Positions 32,375-40,332 are shown, numbered from the stretch's first letter. The stretch: 64,000 nt of DNA from Marinobacter sp050379415 (GCF_050379415.1 NZ_JBNRLS010000002.1:62001-126000), one strand, 5' to 3'. The notes: a model not told the origin generated them from the letters alone. Translations and numbers: made by a program.

Positions 32375-33403
32375 CTAAGTGGTCGGCCACAGGGGCGGCC
32401 ATTGCCCGTGCTTCCTGATGTACTGTTCGATAGGCTCACTGCGATAACCATTCTGGTACCGCTGCTTCACACTGGGATGGACGAAGGTACGGTTCTGGTC
32501 CGGCGCCGGTATTTCCCGGACCAGTTTGCCCAGCAGCTTATACTTGCCCTTGTACTCGTTGTGCTGTTCAGCGGTGGGATGGGTCCGGGTTGGCAGGTTG
32601 TTATTGAACACCAGCTGGTGTTTTTCCGCCTCCTCCGCCATCCAGAGCAGGGGAATGTCTGCCAGAATCCGGCCCAGCTTGTCCGGCCCGTAGCCGCCGC
32701 CAACGTCCGAGTGCACGCCGGCAAACCACACCTGCTCCAGATCGGTCCCCGGTCTGGGCTCCCAGAGAGTAGGTTCAAAGGGCTCCCGCTGTTCGTCGAG
32801 CGAAAGAGCATGGCGTGCCACCCGAACATTGCTGCCGATCTTGCGATCGTAAAACAGATCGCGATCCCGGATCAGCCCAAAGACCGTGAAAGGCAGTCCC
32901 AGGGCGCCAACCGTGTCCCACACGCCGACGAACTTGATAGCAGTGCGCTGCTCCACGGAATGCTTTTTCTTCCACGCCATGGAGTAGTCGTCGTTGGCCT
33001 TGTGGCTTTTGGTCTTGTAAAGCTTGAAGGCGGTTTCGATCAGCTCGGCATTGTCTTTGCGCAGAACGCTGCAGTTGTTGACCATCCCGCAGAGGCTGCG
33101 GGCGGTGTATGCACCCCGGCTGAACCCGAACAGGAAAATCTCGTCACCGGGTTCGTAGTTGTGCACCAGGAAGCGGTAGCCATCCATGACATTCTTTTCA
33201 AGGCCATAGCCCGTGGCGCCGGCGCGGATCTCATCGTGGTAGGAGCCAATGCCCCAGTCGTAGAACACCACCTGTTCCACCCCCTCACCATCCGAAGGCC
33301 GAATGGCCCGGGAGAACTGCAACACATTGGTAGGAAAATCCTCGCTGAGGTTTTCCTCGGGCCGGTTCCAGGTGCCGTCAAAGCAGATCGCGATACGTTT
33401 CAT
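32375..33403 (-). CDS. DUF2235 (Tle1-like) alpha/beta hydrolase
   Basis: A 342-residue DUF2235 protein. It starts RIAICFDGTWNRPEENL, and the nucleophile elbow GFSRGAYTARSLCGM is near residue 95. The segment WFAGVHSDVGGGY near 225 holds the Asp, and the last third carries a His candidate (HPSVKQRY). The fold is shared with Tle1 phospholipases of type VI secretion, and with many proteins that have no link to secretion. There is no VgrG, immunity gene or signal peptide here. GGAGGTCACC precedes the start. Confidence 0.85.
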   Translation of the reverse strand: MKRIAICFDGTWNRPEENLSEDFPTNVLQFSRAIRPSDGEGVEQVVFYDWGIGSYHDEIRAGATGYGLEKNVMDGYRFLVHNYEPGDEIFLFGFSRGAYTARSLCGMVNNCSVLRKDNAELIETAFKLYKTKSHKANDDYSMAWKKKHSVEQRTAIKFVGVWDTVGALGLPFTVFGLIRDRDLFYDRKIGSNVRVARHALSLDEQREPFEPTLWEPRPGTDLEQVWFAGVHSDVGGGYGPDKLGRILADIPLLWMAEEAEKHQLVFNNNLPTRTHPTAEQHNEYKGKYKLLGKLVREIPAPDQNRTFVHPSVKQRYQNGYRSEPIEQYIRKHGQWPPLWPTT

Positions 33404-33476
33404 GGGGGTGACCTCCTGTCATCCGGTTCCGTGTTTCCCCGGGGCTGCTATCCAAAGCCCATACCCGGGGTGGGAC

Positions 33477-33911
33477 TCAGCTATTTGTCTCCGTTAAAGC
33501 CTTGTATAGGGCATCCAGGCTGTCAGGGCCAGCGCCCAGCCGGACGCAGTTCTCAGAATCGCGCTCCCACGCCGCCGCCGAGTCGAGGTGAAGATGAACA
33601 TTCACCACCGTATCGAAATCCTCCTCCAGCAAACCGGCGGGCACCCAGACCAGCTCGGTGCCTCTCAGCTGGTTGGGCACCGGACTGCCACACACGGAGC
33701 AGAAATCACTGCGATAGCCGGTGGGTTTCTGGAACGAGGTGATCCTGTCCTGGCCTGAGAGCCAGCGGAAATCCTGCTGGTGGACAAAGGTTGCTGCGTT
33801 GGCTGCCGATCCGGTGGCCTTGCGGCAGAGGGAGCAGTGGCATTGGTAGAGGTTGGGGAGATCGCACTGGATCTCGAATTGCACTTCGCCACAGAGGCAT
33901 TCGCCGTTCAT
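33477..33911 (-). CDS. GFA-domain (glutathione-dependent formaldehyde-activating-like) protein, copy 1
   Basis: A 144-residue zinc protein. The Cys pairs are ECLCGEV near residue 5, YQCHCSLCRK near 25 and FCSVCGSPV near 72, which give the usual eight-Cys pattern. The function of most such proteins is unknown; formaldehyde activation is proven only for a few. A second member lies 2 kb away. A weak ribosome site (GGAA) precedes the start. Confidence 0.88.
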   Translation of the reverse strand: MNGECLCGEVQFEIQCDLPNLYQCHCSLCRKATGSAANAATFVHQQDFRWLSGQDRITSFQKPTGYRSDFCSVCGSPVPNQLRGTELVWVPAGLLEEDFDTVVNVHLHLDSAAAWERDSENCVRLGAGPDSLDALYKALTETNS

Positions 33912-34069
33912 TGGTTATTCCGATTAACAGTGGAGTAGGGCCCGTTATGGGTAAAGCGCAACTACAAGCTGTTGTTTCAGTAGCTTAAAGCCAAAGACCT
34001 TCCCGCGCACATCAGTTGCCAAGATTCCGGTTGCCATGGGGGTACCCGATTACAGGCGAAACCAACAGG

Positions 34070-34336
34070 CTATCGAAGCTGGCTGTCCTTACTGCCTCTG
34101 CGATTGATGCTGCCGGAGTGGGTCTGCTGCTTCTCATGGGCCGACTGGCAGTCAATGCACAGCCGTACACCGGGAATGGCCTTGCGCCGGGCTTCCGGAA
34201 TCGGAGCGTCACACTCATCGCAATTCGTGGCGCTCTCGCCTTCGGCTAACTGGCTGCGTGCGCGCTGAATTTCGTCTTCAACGCTTGCGTCGATCTGTTC
34301 CTGAACCGCACCATCACGTGACCATCCACCTGCCAT
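34070..34336 (-). CDS. DksA/TraR-type C4 zinc-finger protein
   Basis: An 88-residue protein of the YbiI/TraR type. The zinc finger is CDECDAPIPEARRKAIPGVRLCIDCQ near residue 42-70. DQA-like acidic tip residues are not obvious. It may bind RNA polymerase as short DksA homologues do, but this is inference. Start 34336 follows GGAGGGG; an in-frame Met 12 codons upstream lacks this. It is divergent from the thioredoxin-like gene. Confidence 0.85.
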   Translation of the reverse strand: MAGGWSRDGAVQEQIDASVEDEIQRARSQLAEGESATNCDECDAPIPEARRKAIPGVRLCIDCQSAHEKQQTHSGSINRRGSKDSQLR

Positions 34337-34430
34337 GAGCCCCTCCGGAGTCTGGATGACTGAAACCACCAAACGGTATCATTCGAGTGCAGGTGCTCCA
34401 AGATTGCCGATAACCCAACGAGGCAACACC

Positions 34431-34754
34431 ATGTCCTATACCAGCCAATATACACCCGAAACGCTCAGCCGTGACGAGCTGGACCAGACCACGGGCCCGA
34501 TGGTCATCGAATTCGGTACCAACTGGTGCGGGATCTGCCAGGGTGCGCAGGCCGATATCAAGGCGGCCATGGACAATCACCCAGGCGTTCCGCATGTGAA
34601 AGTTGAGGATGGCAAAGGCCGGAGGCTGGGGCGTACATTTGGCGTTAAGCTCTGGCCGTCGCTGATTTTTCTGAAGGATGGTGAAGAAATGGTGCGGCTG
34701 GTCCGCCCGGAAAACAGCGGCGAGATCGAGGGTGCACTGAAGAAAATTCTGTGA
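34431..34754 (+). CDS. Thioredoxin-like protein
   Basis: A 107-residue thioredoxin-fold protein with the redox motif NWCGICQGA near residue 31-36 (CGIC), and the cis-Pro loop KLWPSLIF near 74. There is no signal peptide, so it is cytoplasmic. The ATG at 34431 has a weak GAGG site. The CGIC motif differs from the CGPC of thioredoxin, so its redox potential or partners may be different. Confidence 0.88.
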   Translation: MSYTSQYTPETLSRDELDQTTGPMVIEFGTNWCGICQGAQADIKAAMDNHPGVPHVKVEDGKGRRLGRTFGVKLWPSLIFLKDGEEMVRLVRPENSGEIEGALKKIL

Positions 34755-34827
34755 GGACGTGCTGGTAGTGGTAGATGTAAAAGTCTGTCCCGCTTTCGGA
34801 GCGGAAACAGGTTTCCTCGATCTATCC

Positions 34828-35058
34828 TCAGGTTTTGTCCCTCACCCACTTGTCACCTTCCTTGTGGTATTCCTTTTTTACCGCCGCCCAGGCTACCTTG
34901 TGGGCTGTTTCTTCCCGCCCTGAATTGCCACGGCGATCTTCAGGATCGCTATATTCTTCCCAGGCGGAATTGAACGCTTTGCGATAAATCTCCTGAGCAT
35001 GGGCTGGCAAATTGTCTCGTACACTGGCTGGTAGTTCCGAATTGCTATCGTATGGCAT
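34828..35058 (-). CDS. ChaB family protein
   Basis: A 76-residue ChaB-like protein: LPASVRDNLPAHAQEIYRKAFNSAWEEY near residue 9 and HKVAWAAVKKEYHKEGDKWVR at the end. ChaB is annotated as a cation-transport regulator in E. coli, but this role is not well shown. AAGGACGAG precedes the start. Confidence 0.9.
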   Translation of the reverse strand: MPYDSNSELPASVRDNLPAHAQEIYRKAFNSAWEEYSDPEDRRGNSGREETAHKVAWAAVKKEYHKEGDKWVRDKT

Positions 35059-35127
35059 TGGTCTCGTCCTTAAAACGTTTCCCTCAGTGACAGCCTAGCA
35101 GCTGGTAGTCCCGGGGCCGGCAAAAGC

Positions 35128-35667
35128 TTACAACTCCAGCACAAGATTTCTGCCGCCAAGAAAAAGCACCCAAACCGTTACCGCAGCCCAGTGAATGATC
35201 ACCGGAACCCAGATAGACCGGGAAAGCACGTAGGCGTAGCCACAGGTAACCCCCATAGCGCATACGATGACCAGAAACCACGGATCCAGGAAAAGAGGAA
35301 CAGCGGTGGGGTTAAACGCCAGCGCATTGAACGGATGCCACAGAACGAAGACCAGTGTGCTGATTGCCACACTCCAGACAGCTTTCAAGTGCCCCGATGC
35401 CAGGATGTTTCTGGGTATAAGTACGCCCCTGAAGAAGGCCTCTTCGAGCATCGATGGGAACACGAACAATATGATGGGTAGCACGGGCGTGATTGGCGAG
35501 TCCAGCCACCCGAATTGGAAAAAACCGGCGCCGAAACCAACGGATACCGATAGGATTGCGAACACTGGGACCAGTGCCCAGGCCTTCAACGGGGCCTGGA
35601 AAGGGGAGGTCAGGAAACCCTGGCCAAGGTTGTTGCCGAGGGACTTTACAGGCTTTGCTGAAATCAT
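35128..35667 (-). CDS. CPBP family intramembrane metalloprotease
   Basis: A 179-residue membrane protein with about five helices. The active-site motif EEAFFRGVLIPR is near residue 75, with the later His residues in FVLWHPFNALAF near 113 and VIIHWAAVTVW near 160. These give the EExxxR-H-H pattern of CAAX/bacteriocin-processing proteases. Substrates cannot be inferred. The base composition is lower in GC than that of the core genes, as in the rest of this accessory stretch. Confidence 0.85.
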   Translation of the reverse strand: MISAKPVKSLGNNLGQGFLTSPFQAPLKAWALVPVFAILSVSVGFGAGFFQFGWLDSPITPVLPIILFVFPSMLEEAFFRGVLIPRNILASGHLKAVWSVAISTLVFVLWHPFNALAFNPTAVPLFLDPWFLVIVCAMGVTCGYAYVLSRSIWVPVIIHWAAVTVWVLFLGGRNLVLEL

Positions 35668-35736
35668 AGGGTTACGGATTCAGAAAATAGATCTGTTCCG
35701 GTCTTCTCGCCCAGTCACTTGTCGTGTGATGGTCGC

Positions 35737-36138
35737 TCACTCTGGCAGACCCTCGAATTTTGGCACGTCTCCTAACTCCCCATCCCAAGTAGCTTTGCTG
35801 GATGAAAAAATGTGCGCAGTTGGCAACATAGAGAGTTCAGTGTCCAAACACCCTGCGGGAACGACGAGCAAACCTGCGATCTGAGTGCTTGGCAATGCTG
35901 AACCACACAACTTACAAAAGCTTTTGTTGTGACGAGTGCCTGGAAGCGTAAAGGAAGTTACAGCATCTGCACCCGACTGCCAGATCAATTTAGCTGACCG
36001 TGAGAACAGATTTGCCGCATGAGCAGAACCCGTATCTTTTTGGCAACGTAGACAATGACACAGGTAAAAGCTGTCGAAGTCACCTTCTACCTCAAAGTTC
36101 ACCGTGCCGCACAGACAAGAACCGAAATGATTAGTCAT
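35737..36138 (-). CDS. GFA-domain protein, copy 2
   Basis: A 133-residue zinc protein with SCLCGTVNF, YLCHCLRCQKDTG and FCKLCGSALP, homologous to copy 1 but not close. Start 36138 is used because GGAAGGAG lies 5 bases upstream. The left end of the IS element lies 36 bases upstream of the start, so the original promoter was probably lost or displaced. The base composition is noticeably AT-richer than that of copy 1. Confidence 0.85.
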   Translation of the reverse strand: MTNHFGSCLCGTVNFEVEGDFDSFYLCHCLRCQKDTGSAHAANLFSRSAKLIWQSGADAVTSFTLPGTRHNKSFCKLCGSALPSTQIAGLLVVPAGCLDTELSMLPTAHIFSSSKATWDGELGDVPKFEGLPE

Positions 36139-36174
36139 CAGAACTCCTTCCATGGCCACTGGGTGAAATACAAC

Positions 36175-38007
36175 GAGGCTGTAGAAAAACCCGGTTCCGA
36201 GTCGTTCCCAGCGCCTGGTTCTTAAAATTTTTGTAGCGGCCATCAGCTAGCTGATTATCGCCATTCCAATGTTCAGCCATCAGTTTCGGCCCTTTGACGG
36301 TCTCAGTGCCGGTATTACTAGCATTCAGCGACCACATTTCTGGCCTTCCACCCTCGGCATTACGCCGCCAACCGCCCGTAATTCGCCAGCTTCTCAATAT
36401 TGTGCACCAGGCAGTATAGCTGCCACTGGCTCTGTACTTTCTTCCTGCCTCGCAGGCTGAAGCGGTTCAGTCGCTTCGTGGTACCAATGTTACCGAACAC
36501 CGGCTCCACGACCGACATCCGGTGACTATAGATTTCCTTGCCTTGCTGGCTATCCACACGGTGTTTCATCCAATCCGTGTAGGTCGGCAGGCGCTTGTTC
36601 TCAATGATGAATGATACCTGCCGACCTTTGCCTTTCCGGTGATTGGCAGCCTTCGGGTTCTGCATGCACTGGTGCTTCTTCGGGCAGTGTCGGCATTGCA
36701 AAAGGCGGCCCTGGAAGTAGGCCCGACTCAGGCCATTTTGGTCCGTGCGAGTGGCATGGTATTTCAGGCTCTCACCCGCCGGGCAAAGGCAGGTCAGGCT
36801 GACCGGATCGAACTGGAATTCACTGGCCGGAATAATGTCTTTCCAGCCCGTATCCGGCTGGTTCTGATGGCGCTTGCCATACTTGTCTTTCTGGTTCTGG
36901 AACTTCGGATCACGGCTGCGGAACCGGTTGTCCGGCACGTAGCCATTGATCTGCCGTTCGTGCAGGTACTTCATGTTGGCTTCGTTGGCGAAGCCGGTAT
37001 CAGCGGTAACGATGGTACCTTGCTGGTAGATGTTGTCGGCGATACCCAGTTTCTTGAAGCGGGCTTCCACGCTCTCCACTACCGGTTGCAGGGTGTGGTG
37101 TTCCTGGCCTTCGCCAAAGGCCTGGGCGTCGATGATGATCTGGTGTTTCTTGTCCACCGTGGCCACGCCGTTATAGCCCTGAATCGTGCCCTTGCTGGTG
37201 GTCATCTTGGCGCTTTCGTTATCGGTGATGTTGCTCTTCACTTCCTTGCTCCGCTTCCCCCGGCCCATCCTTGGGCGGTTCGTCTTTAGGAAGCGGTCGA
37301 CTTTCTTTGCGGCCTCATCCAGGGAGAGGATGGTCTTCGCTCGTCGGATATCCCGGTCCAGTTCGGCCTCGGTCTCAGCCTCGTCCCGCTCGTGATGGGC
37401 CTCGAGGTGATGGCGAACCAGCCGTCGCAGCTTGGCGCGTTTCTCTTCCAGTTCTTTGAAGGTGCCGGACCATTCCTTGGCCGCATTCGACGACATCTTG
37501 CAGCCGTCGATGGCAAAGAGTTCGTTGCCCAGCAGGCCCTGGTCGTGGCAGACCAACAATACCTGCTCGAACAACTCTTCGATCTCATCCGAGTGGCTGC
37601 TGACGAACTTGGCCAAGGTGGTGAAGTGCGGAACGGTATCGCAGGATAACGCTTTGAAGATGATGTTGGTCTCGCAGCACCACTGCATCTCGCGACTGGA
37701 AGTAATGCCCTTGGAGTAGGCGAACAGGATGATCTTCAGGAGGATGGCCGGATCGTAGGCCAGCCGGCCGGTGTCTTCGTTGCGGTACTTGGGATGGAAT
37801 ACCGACAGGTCCAGCTTGTGCTCGATCAGGTAGTGCACCGCGTGTTCAAAGGTGCCGGGCTGAAGCTGTTCCTGGTAGTTGATCACGACCATCGCGTCTT
37901 GGTCGTAGCTGTAGTGCTTGAAGCGGGGCATGCCGACCTTCCGTTGATCCGTTTTCTGCATCCTATCAAAGCCAAGCGCTGGTTTTTGGGAGTTTTTCTA
38001 CAGCCTC
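36175..38007 (-). mobile_element. IS1182-family insertion sequence
   Basis: An 1833-bp element bounded by perfect 16-bp inverted repeats: GAGGCTGTAGAAAAAC at 36175-36190 and its complement at 37992-38007. Inside is one transposase gene. Both ends are flanked by AAC, which may be chance or a short target duplication. The element appears intact and could be active. Confidence 0.85.
36360..37961 (-). CDS. IS1182-family transposase
   Basis: A 533-residue transposase. The N-terminal domain (residues 10-80) has FKHYSYDQDAMVVINYQEQLQPGTFEHAV, the family start. DDE residues are in ELFAIDGCKMSSNA (near 150), IVTADTGFANEANMKYL (near 318) and VEPVFGNIGTTKRLNRFSLRG (near 500). A Cys cluster CLCPAGESL and CRHCPKKHQCM lies between. 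The reading frame is full length and undamaged. Confidence 0.92.
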   Translation of the reverse strand: MQKTDQRKVGMPRFKHYSYDQDAMVVINYQEQLQPGTFEHAVHYLIEHKLDLSVFHPKYRNEDTGRLAYDPAILLKIILFAYSKGITSSREMQWCCETNIIFKALSCDTVPHFTTLAKFVSSHSDEIEELFEQVLLVCHDQGLLGNELFAIDGCKMSSNAAKEWSGTFKELEEKRAKLRRLVRHHLEAHHERDEAETEAELDRDIRRAKTILSLDEAAKKVDRFLKTNRPRMGRGKRSKEVKSNITDNESAKMTTSKGTIQGYNGVATVDKKHQIIIDAQAFGEGQEHHTLQPVVESVEARFKKLGIADNIYQQGTIVTADTGFANEANMKYLHERQINGYVPDNRFRSRDPKFQNQKDKYGKRHQNQPDTGWKDIIPASEFQFDPVSLTCLCPAGESLKYHATRTDQNGLSRAYFQGRLLQCRHCPKKHQCMQNPKAANHRKGKGRQVSFIIENKRLPTYTDWMKHRVDSQQGKEIYSHRMSVVEPVFGNIGTTKRLNRFSLRGRKKVQSQWQLYCLVHNIEKLANYGRLAA

Positions 38008-38092
38008 AACGCGGAAATAAGCGGCGGCTCGTCAGGGGAGTCCGGTGGACGGCCACCAGGCCGGGAATGGTATTCCCCCAAATAATTGGACA
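38008..38092. other. Orphan sequence between the IS and a half attC site
   Basis: 85 bases with no gene. It holds small hairpins: GGAATGGTATTCC and CGGTGGACGGCCACCAGG. It sits where the cassette's recombination site should continue, so it is a candidate leftover of another mobile element. I do not recognise it. Confidence 0.35.
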
Positions 38093-38111
38093 CGCCCCCA
38101 TCAGTTAGCGC
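38093..38111 (-). repeat. Truncated attC-like half-site after the small membrane-protein gene
   Basis: Minus strand: GCGCTAACTGATGGGGGCG, starting 2-3 bases after the stop codon of the gene at 38115. AAC followed by a G-rich arm resembles the R''/L'' half of an attC site. No matching complementary half follows, so the site seems broken. Confidence 0.4.
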
Positions 38112-38114
38112 TCG

Positions 38115-38390
38115 TCACGACATAGCCAAAGATATCGTCTGTAAGACGCTCACAACTGTCAGGAACCCACCAATTACGGTAAGTCTTCTGTTAGAGAGAT
38201 CGATCCCCTGAATCAGGATAAAGCTCCCAACCGCGCCGCTGAAAAAACCTCCGCTGAACTGAGAACCACCAACCGCAAAGACAAACACCAAGTAAACCAC
38301 TGCCAGGAAATACAGCAATACTCGTAGCGGCTTGACCTCAAAACGCTTGTAGTAGGCCTGGTCTTCTGGGGAAAGTTCTTCTTTGCTCAC
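38115..38390 (-). CDS. Small membrane protein of an integron-type cassette
   Basis: A 91-residue protein with three hydrophobic segments: LRVLLYFLAVVYLVFVFAVGG, FFSGAVGSFILIQGI and LTVIGGFLTVVSVLQTI. The N-terminal 20 residues are charged and cytoplasmic. No family is recognised. GTG start follows GGGAG. The gene starts 24 bases after the recombination point GTTAAAG and thus looks like the second cassette of the array. Its function is unknown. Confidence 0.65.
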   Translation of the reverse strand: MSKEELSPEDQAYYKRFEVKPLRVLLYFLAVVYLVFVFAVGGSQFSGGFFSGAVGSFILIQGIDLSNRRLTVIGGFLTVVSVLQTISLAMS

Positions 38391-38407
38391 TGAAAACTCC
38401 CTTGAGC

Positions 38408-38467
38408 CTTTAACGCCTGCAGCAGGGGCGCGACGCTAGGAGCGTCCCTTGCCTGCACTGGTTATGT
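38408..38467 (-). repeat. attC-like recombination site between the two cassettes
   Basis: 60 bases with the layout of an attC site (minus strand): R'' ACATAAC, then TGCAGGCAAGGGACG, a central loop, then CGCCCCTGCTGCAG and R' GTTAAAG. The arms TGCAG/CTGCA and AGGG-CG/CG-CCCT pair with unpaired bases on one side, as attC sites do. ACATAAC is exactly complementary to the GTTATGT that lies just before the first cassette gene (39336-39330), as expected for the two ends of one cassette. Confidence 0.75.
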
Positions 38468-38468
38468 T

Positions 38469-39308
38469 TTAGAGCGAATCCGCAACCTGGAATCCACGCT
38501 CTGTGATCTCGAATATTTCTCCTTTGATGCCTCGCTCTACGACCAAGTCCGCTTCAATCAACTGTTGTAGGGCTGCCTCCCATTGGGCGACGACTCTGCG
38601 ATTCTGATCGTTGATCAAATTCTTGCCGTTCGTTTGAAGGTCAGTACCCCCAAGGTGGCGGAGATGCATGATCACACCATGCCCATCCAAGCTGGCCTCT
38701 TTTAGCAACATTCTGGCTTCCTCCGATAACTCCGGTAACTGGGAATCGTCAGGAAGCGGGATGGGATCTATAAACGAGGCTTCTTCCGCAGAGGCAAACA
38801 GTTGATGCTCATTCAACTTTAATTGGAGGTGCCGATAGAACTTTTCCTTGAACTGAGAGTGGCTGTCATAGACCTCGTATAGCCCTCGATCTTTGCAGGA
38901 GGACTTAAACCTTTTTAGCTCTTGGTATTGCCCCTCATCAACACTATCAAGGCGTGCAGGTTGCTCCGAGAAATACAACATTGCCTGCTTTCCCGATGAT
39001 ATGTGCCGCTCAATTTCTTCGACAGTTCCACTCGCGTAATCCTGCGTTTGTGTTCCGATTCGGGTCCAAAAAACGCCGACCAATAGATCGCCTTTATCCA
39101 GCACCTGATCATTTATGATTGATTGAGCTGAATCTCCCATTTCAGGGGATGAATGTGACTCCCAGCCAGTCGGCAGTAGAACAATCTTGCGGGTCGAAGA
39201 ATGGACGGCATTCCATTCAGCAATGACTTCCCGAACGATAGCCCTCTCGGAGGCGACATCTCCGGGTGAGGCGATCATCACGTTATAAACCGTTGCCCTG
39301 TAGCTCAT
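38469..39308 (-). CDS. DUF4062 protein, first cassette of an integron-type array
   Basis: A 279-residue protein. The N-terminal ~100 residues are DUF4062, a TIR-like or deoxyribosyltransferase-like fold: VMIASPGDVASERAIVREVIAEWN, then LLPTGWESHSSPEMGDSAQSIINDQVL and DLLVGVFWTRIGTQT. Residues 185-279 look like a helical and winged-helix-like region (LLKEASLDGHGVIMHLRHLGG, RVVAQWEAALQQLIEADLVVERG). DUF4062 is often in defence or signalling contexts; the function of this one is unknown. The cassette (39335 to 38414, 922 bases) contains only this gene. Confidence 0.75.
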   Translation of the reverse strand: MSYRATVYNVMIASPGDVASERAIVREVIAEWNAVHSSTRKIVLLPTGWESHSSPEMGDSAQSIINDQVLDKGDLLVGVFWTRIGTQTQDYASGTVEEIERHISSGKQAMLYFSEQPARLDSVDEGQYQELKRFKSSCKDRGLYEVYDSHSQFKEKFYRHLQLKLNEHQLFASAEEASFIDPIPLPDDSQLPELSEEARMLLKEASLDGHGVIMHLRHLGGTDLQTNGKNLINDQNRRVVAQWEAALQQLIEADLVVERGIKGEIFEITERGFQVADSL

Positions 39309-39545
39309 AGGAAATCCATTTGTTTGAAAACATAACAGCGTATTCGATAGACGTATTCATGATTACTGAAATGTGGCGTCTTCATTTATGCGCCCTATGT
39401 TTACGTCATTTATAAGCAACCTACGGATAAATATGGCCTTAAATCAGTAGATTACCAGTCTGTTGCGCCAAAAAAACCCAATATCACCGCGTAATAACGA
39501 ACCGATCACACGAATACAGGCCCCGCTCAGACAATCCCCAACCCC
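39309..39545. other. AT-rich region upstream of the cassettes, with a recombination point but no integrase
   Basis: About 240 AT-rich bases. The minus strand has CGCTGTTATGTTTTC at 39340-39326, giving the crossover G|TTATG before the first cassette. No inverted-repeat attI arms are convincing and no integrase gene lies between here and nrdJb. Nothing else is seen. Confidence 0.45.
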
Positions 39546-39548
39546 AAA

Positions 39549-39581
39549 CAAAAAGGCCCGAAGTTCTCACCCCGGGCCTTC
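39549..39581 (-). terminator. Terminator after nrdJb
   Basis: AAGGCCCG/CGGGCCTT stem with a long loop; the minus-strand side is followed by TTTTTG. It lies about 25 bases after the nrdJb stop. Confidence 0.75.
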
Positions 39582-39605
39582 TTGCTAATTCACCACTAAA
39601 TCACC

Positions 39606-40304
39606 TCAACCGCACTTGCTATCGCCGCAAGCCAGGCAGGTGGCGCAACCGTCCATTACGATCACCGCCTTGGTGCTGCACTTGCCGCACATGGTGGCGT
39701 TGGCGGGGTAGTCGTTGCTGGTTTCGTCATTCGTCGCCGTGCTCTGGCTGGCTTCGAACTCGGCGCGCTTTTCGGCGAGGATGCGCTTGGTGGTTTCGCT
39801 CATTTCCTCGCTTTCCAGCAGGCCGATGGCCTTCAGGTGCTTCTCGATCACGGCGCCGATTTCGGCCACCAGTGAGGGCATGAATACGCCGCCTTTCTTG
39901 AAGTAGCCGCCGTTGGGGTCGTACACGGAGCGCAGCTCTTCCACCAGGAAGGTGACGTCACCGCCTTTGCGGAACACCGCGGAGATGACGCGGGTGAGGG
40001 CGATAACCCACTGGAAATGCTCCATCGACTTGGAGTTGATGAACACTTCGTAGGGCTGGCGGCTCTCGTGGTCCGTTCCCTCGTTGAGCAGGATGTCGTT
40101 GATGGTGATGTACATCGCGTGCTCGGCCACCGGCGGCTTGATCTTGTAGGTGGTGCCCAGCAGGAAGTCCGGCCGTTCGATGTATTCGTTCATCTGGACC
40201 GGCTTGCTTTCTGCCTGTACCTGCGCCTGGTGCTCGTTCGGGGTTTCGGTCTCGGCCTTCTTAACGCGGTAGCCGACGATTTTGTTGCTGATTTTGACTG
40301 TCAT
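39606..40304 (-). CDS. nrdJb: Class II ribonucleotide reductase, C-terminal subunit (TSCPD-domain)
   Basis: A 232-residue protein that corresponds to the C-terminal part of B12-dependent ribonucleotide reductase and is encoded apart from it, as in pseudomonads. The TSCPD-like region is ITINDILLNEGTDHESRQPYEVFINSKSMEHFQWVIALTRVISAVFRKGG near 60-110. The last 30 residues have CGKCSTKAVIVMDGCATCLACGDSKCG, a Cys-rich tail used to reduce the active site or bind zinc. Start 40304 (MTVKISNKIVGY) has a weak GGAC site; the gap to nrdJa is 28 bases. Confidence 0.9.
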   Translation of the reverse strand: MTVKISNKIVGYRVKKAETETPNEHQAQVQAESKPVQMNEYIERPDFLLGTTYKIKPPVAEHAMYITINDILLNEGTDHESRQPYEVFINSKSMEHFQWVIALTRVISAVFRKGGDVTFLVEELRSVYDPNGGYFKKGGVFMPSLVAEIGAVIEKHLKAIGLLESEEMSETTKRILAEKRAEFEASQSTATNDETSNDYPANATMCGKCSTKAVIVMDGCATCLACGDSKCG

Positions 40305-40332
40305 GTTCGTTGTCCTGTTGTCGGTTCCCGGA

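Noticed and set aside
32375..33403. A type VI secretion system around the DUF2235 gene
   Set aside because: No secretion component or immunity-like gene is present nearby.
34070..36138. Treating the small genes left of the IS as further integron cassettes
   Set aside because: I found no attC-like fold or GTTRRRY/RYYYAAC pair between these genes, so only the region right of the IS is called cassette-like.
36171..38010. A target-site duplication around the IS1182-family element
   Set aside because: Only AAC is shared by both flanks; three bases are not enough to claim a duplication, and the flanks are otherwise unrelated.
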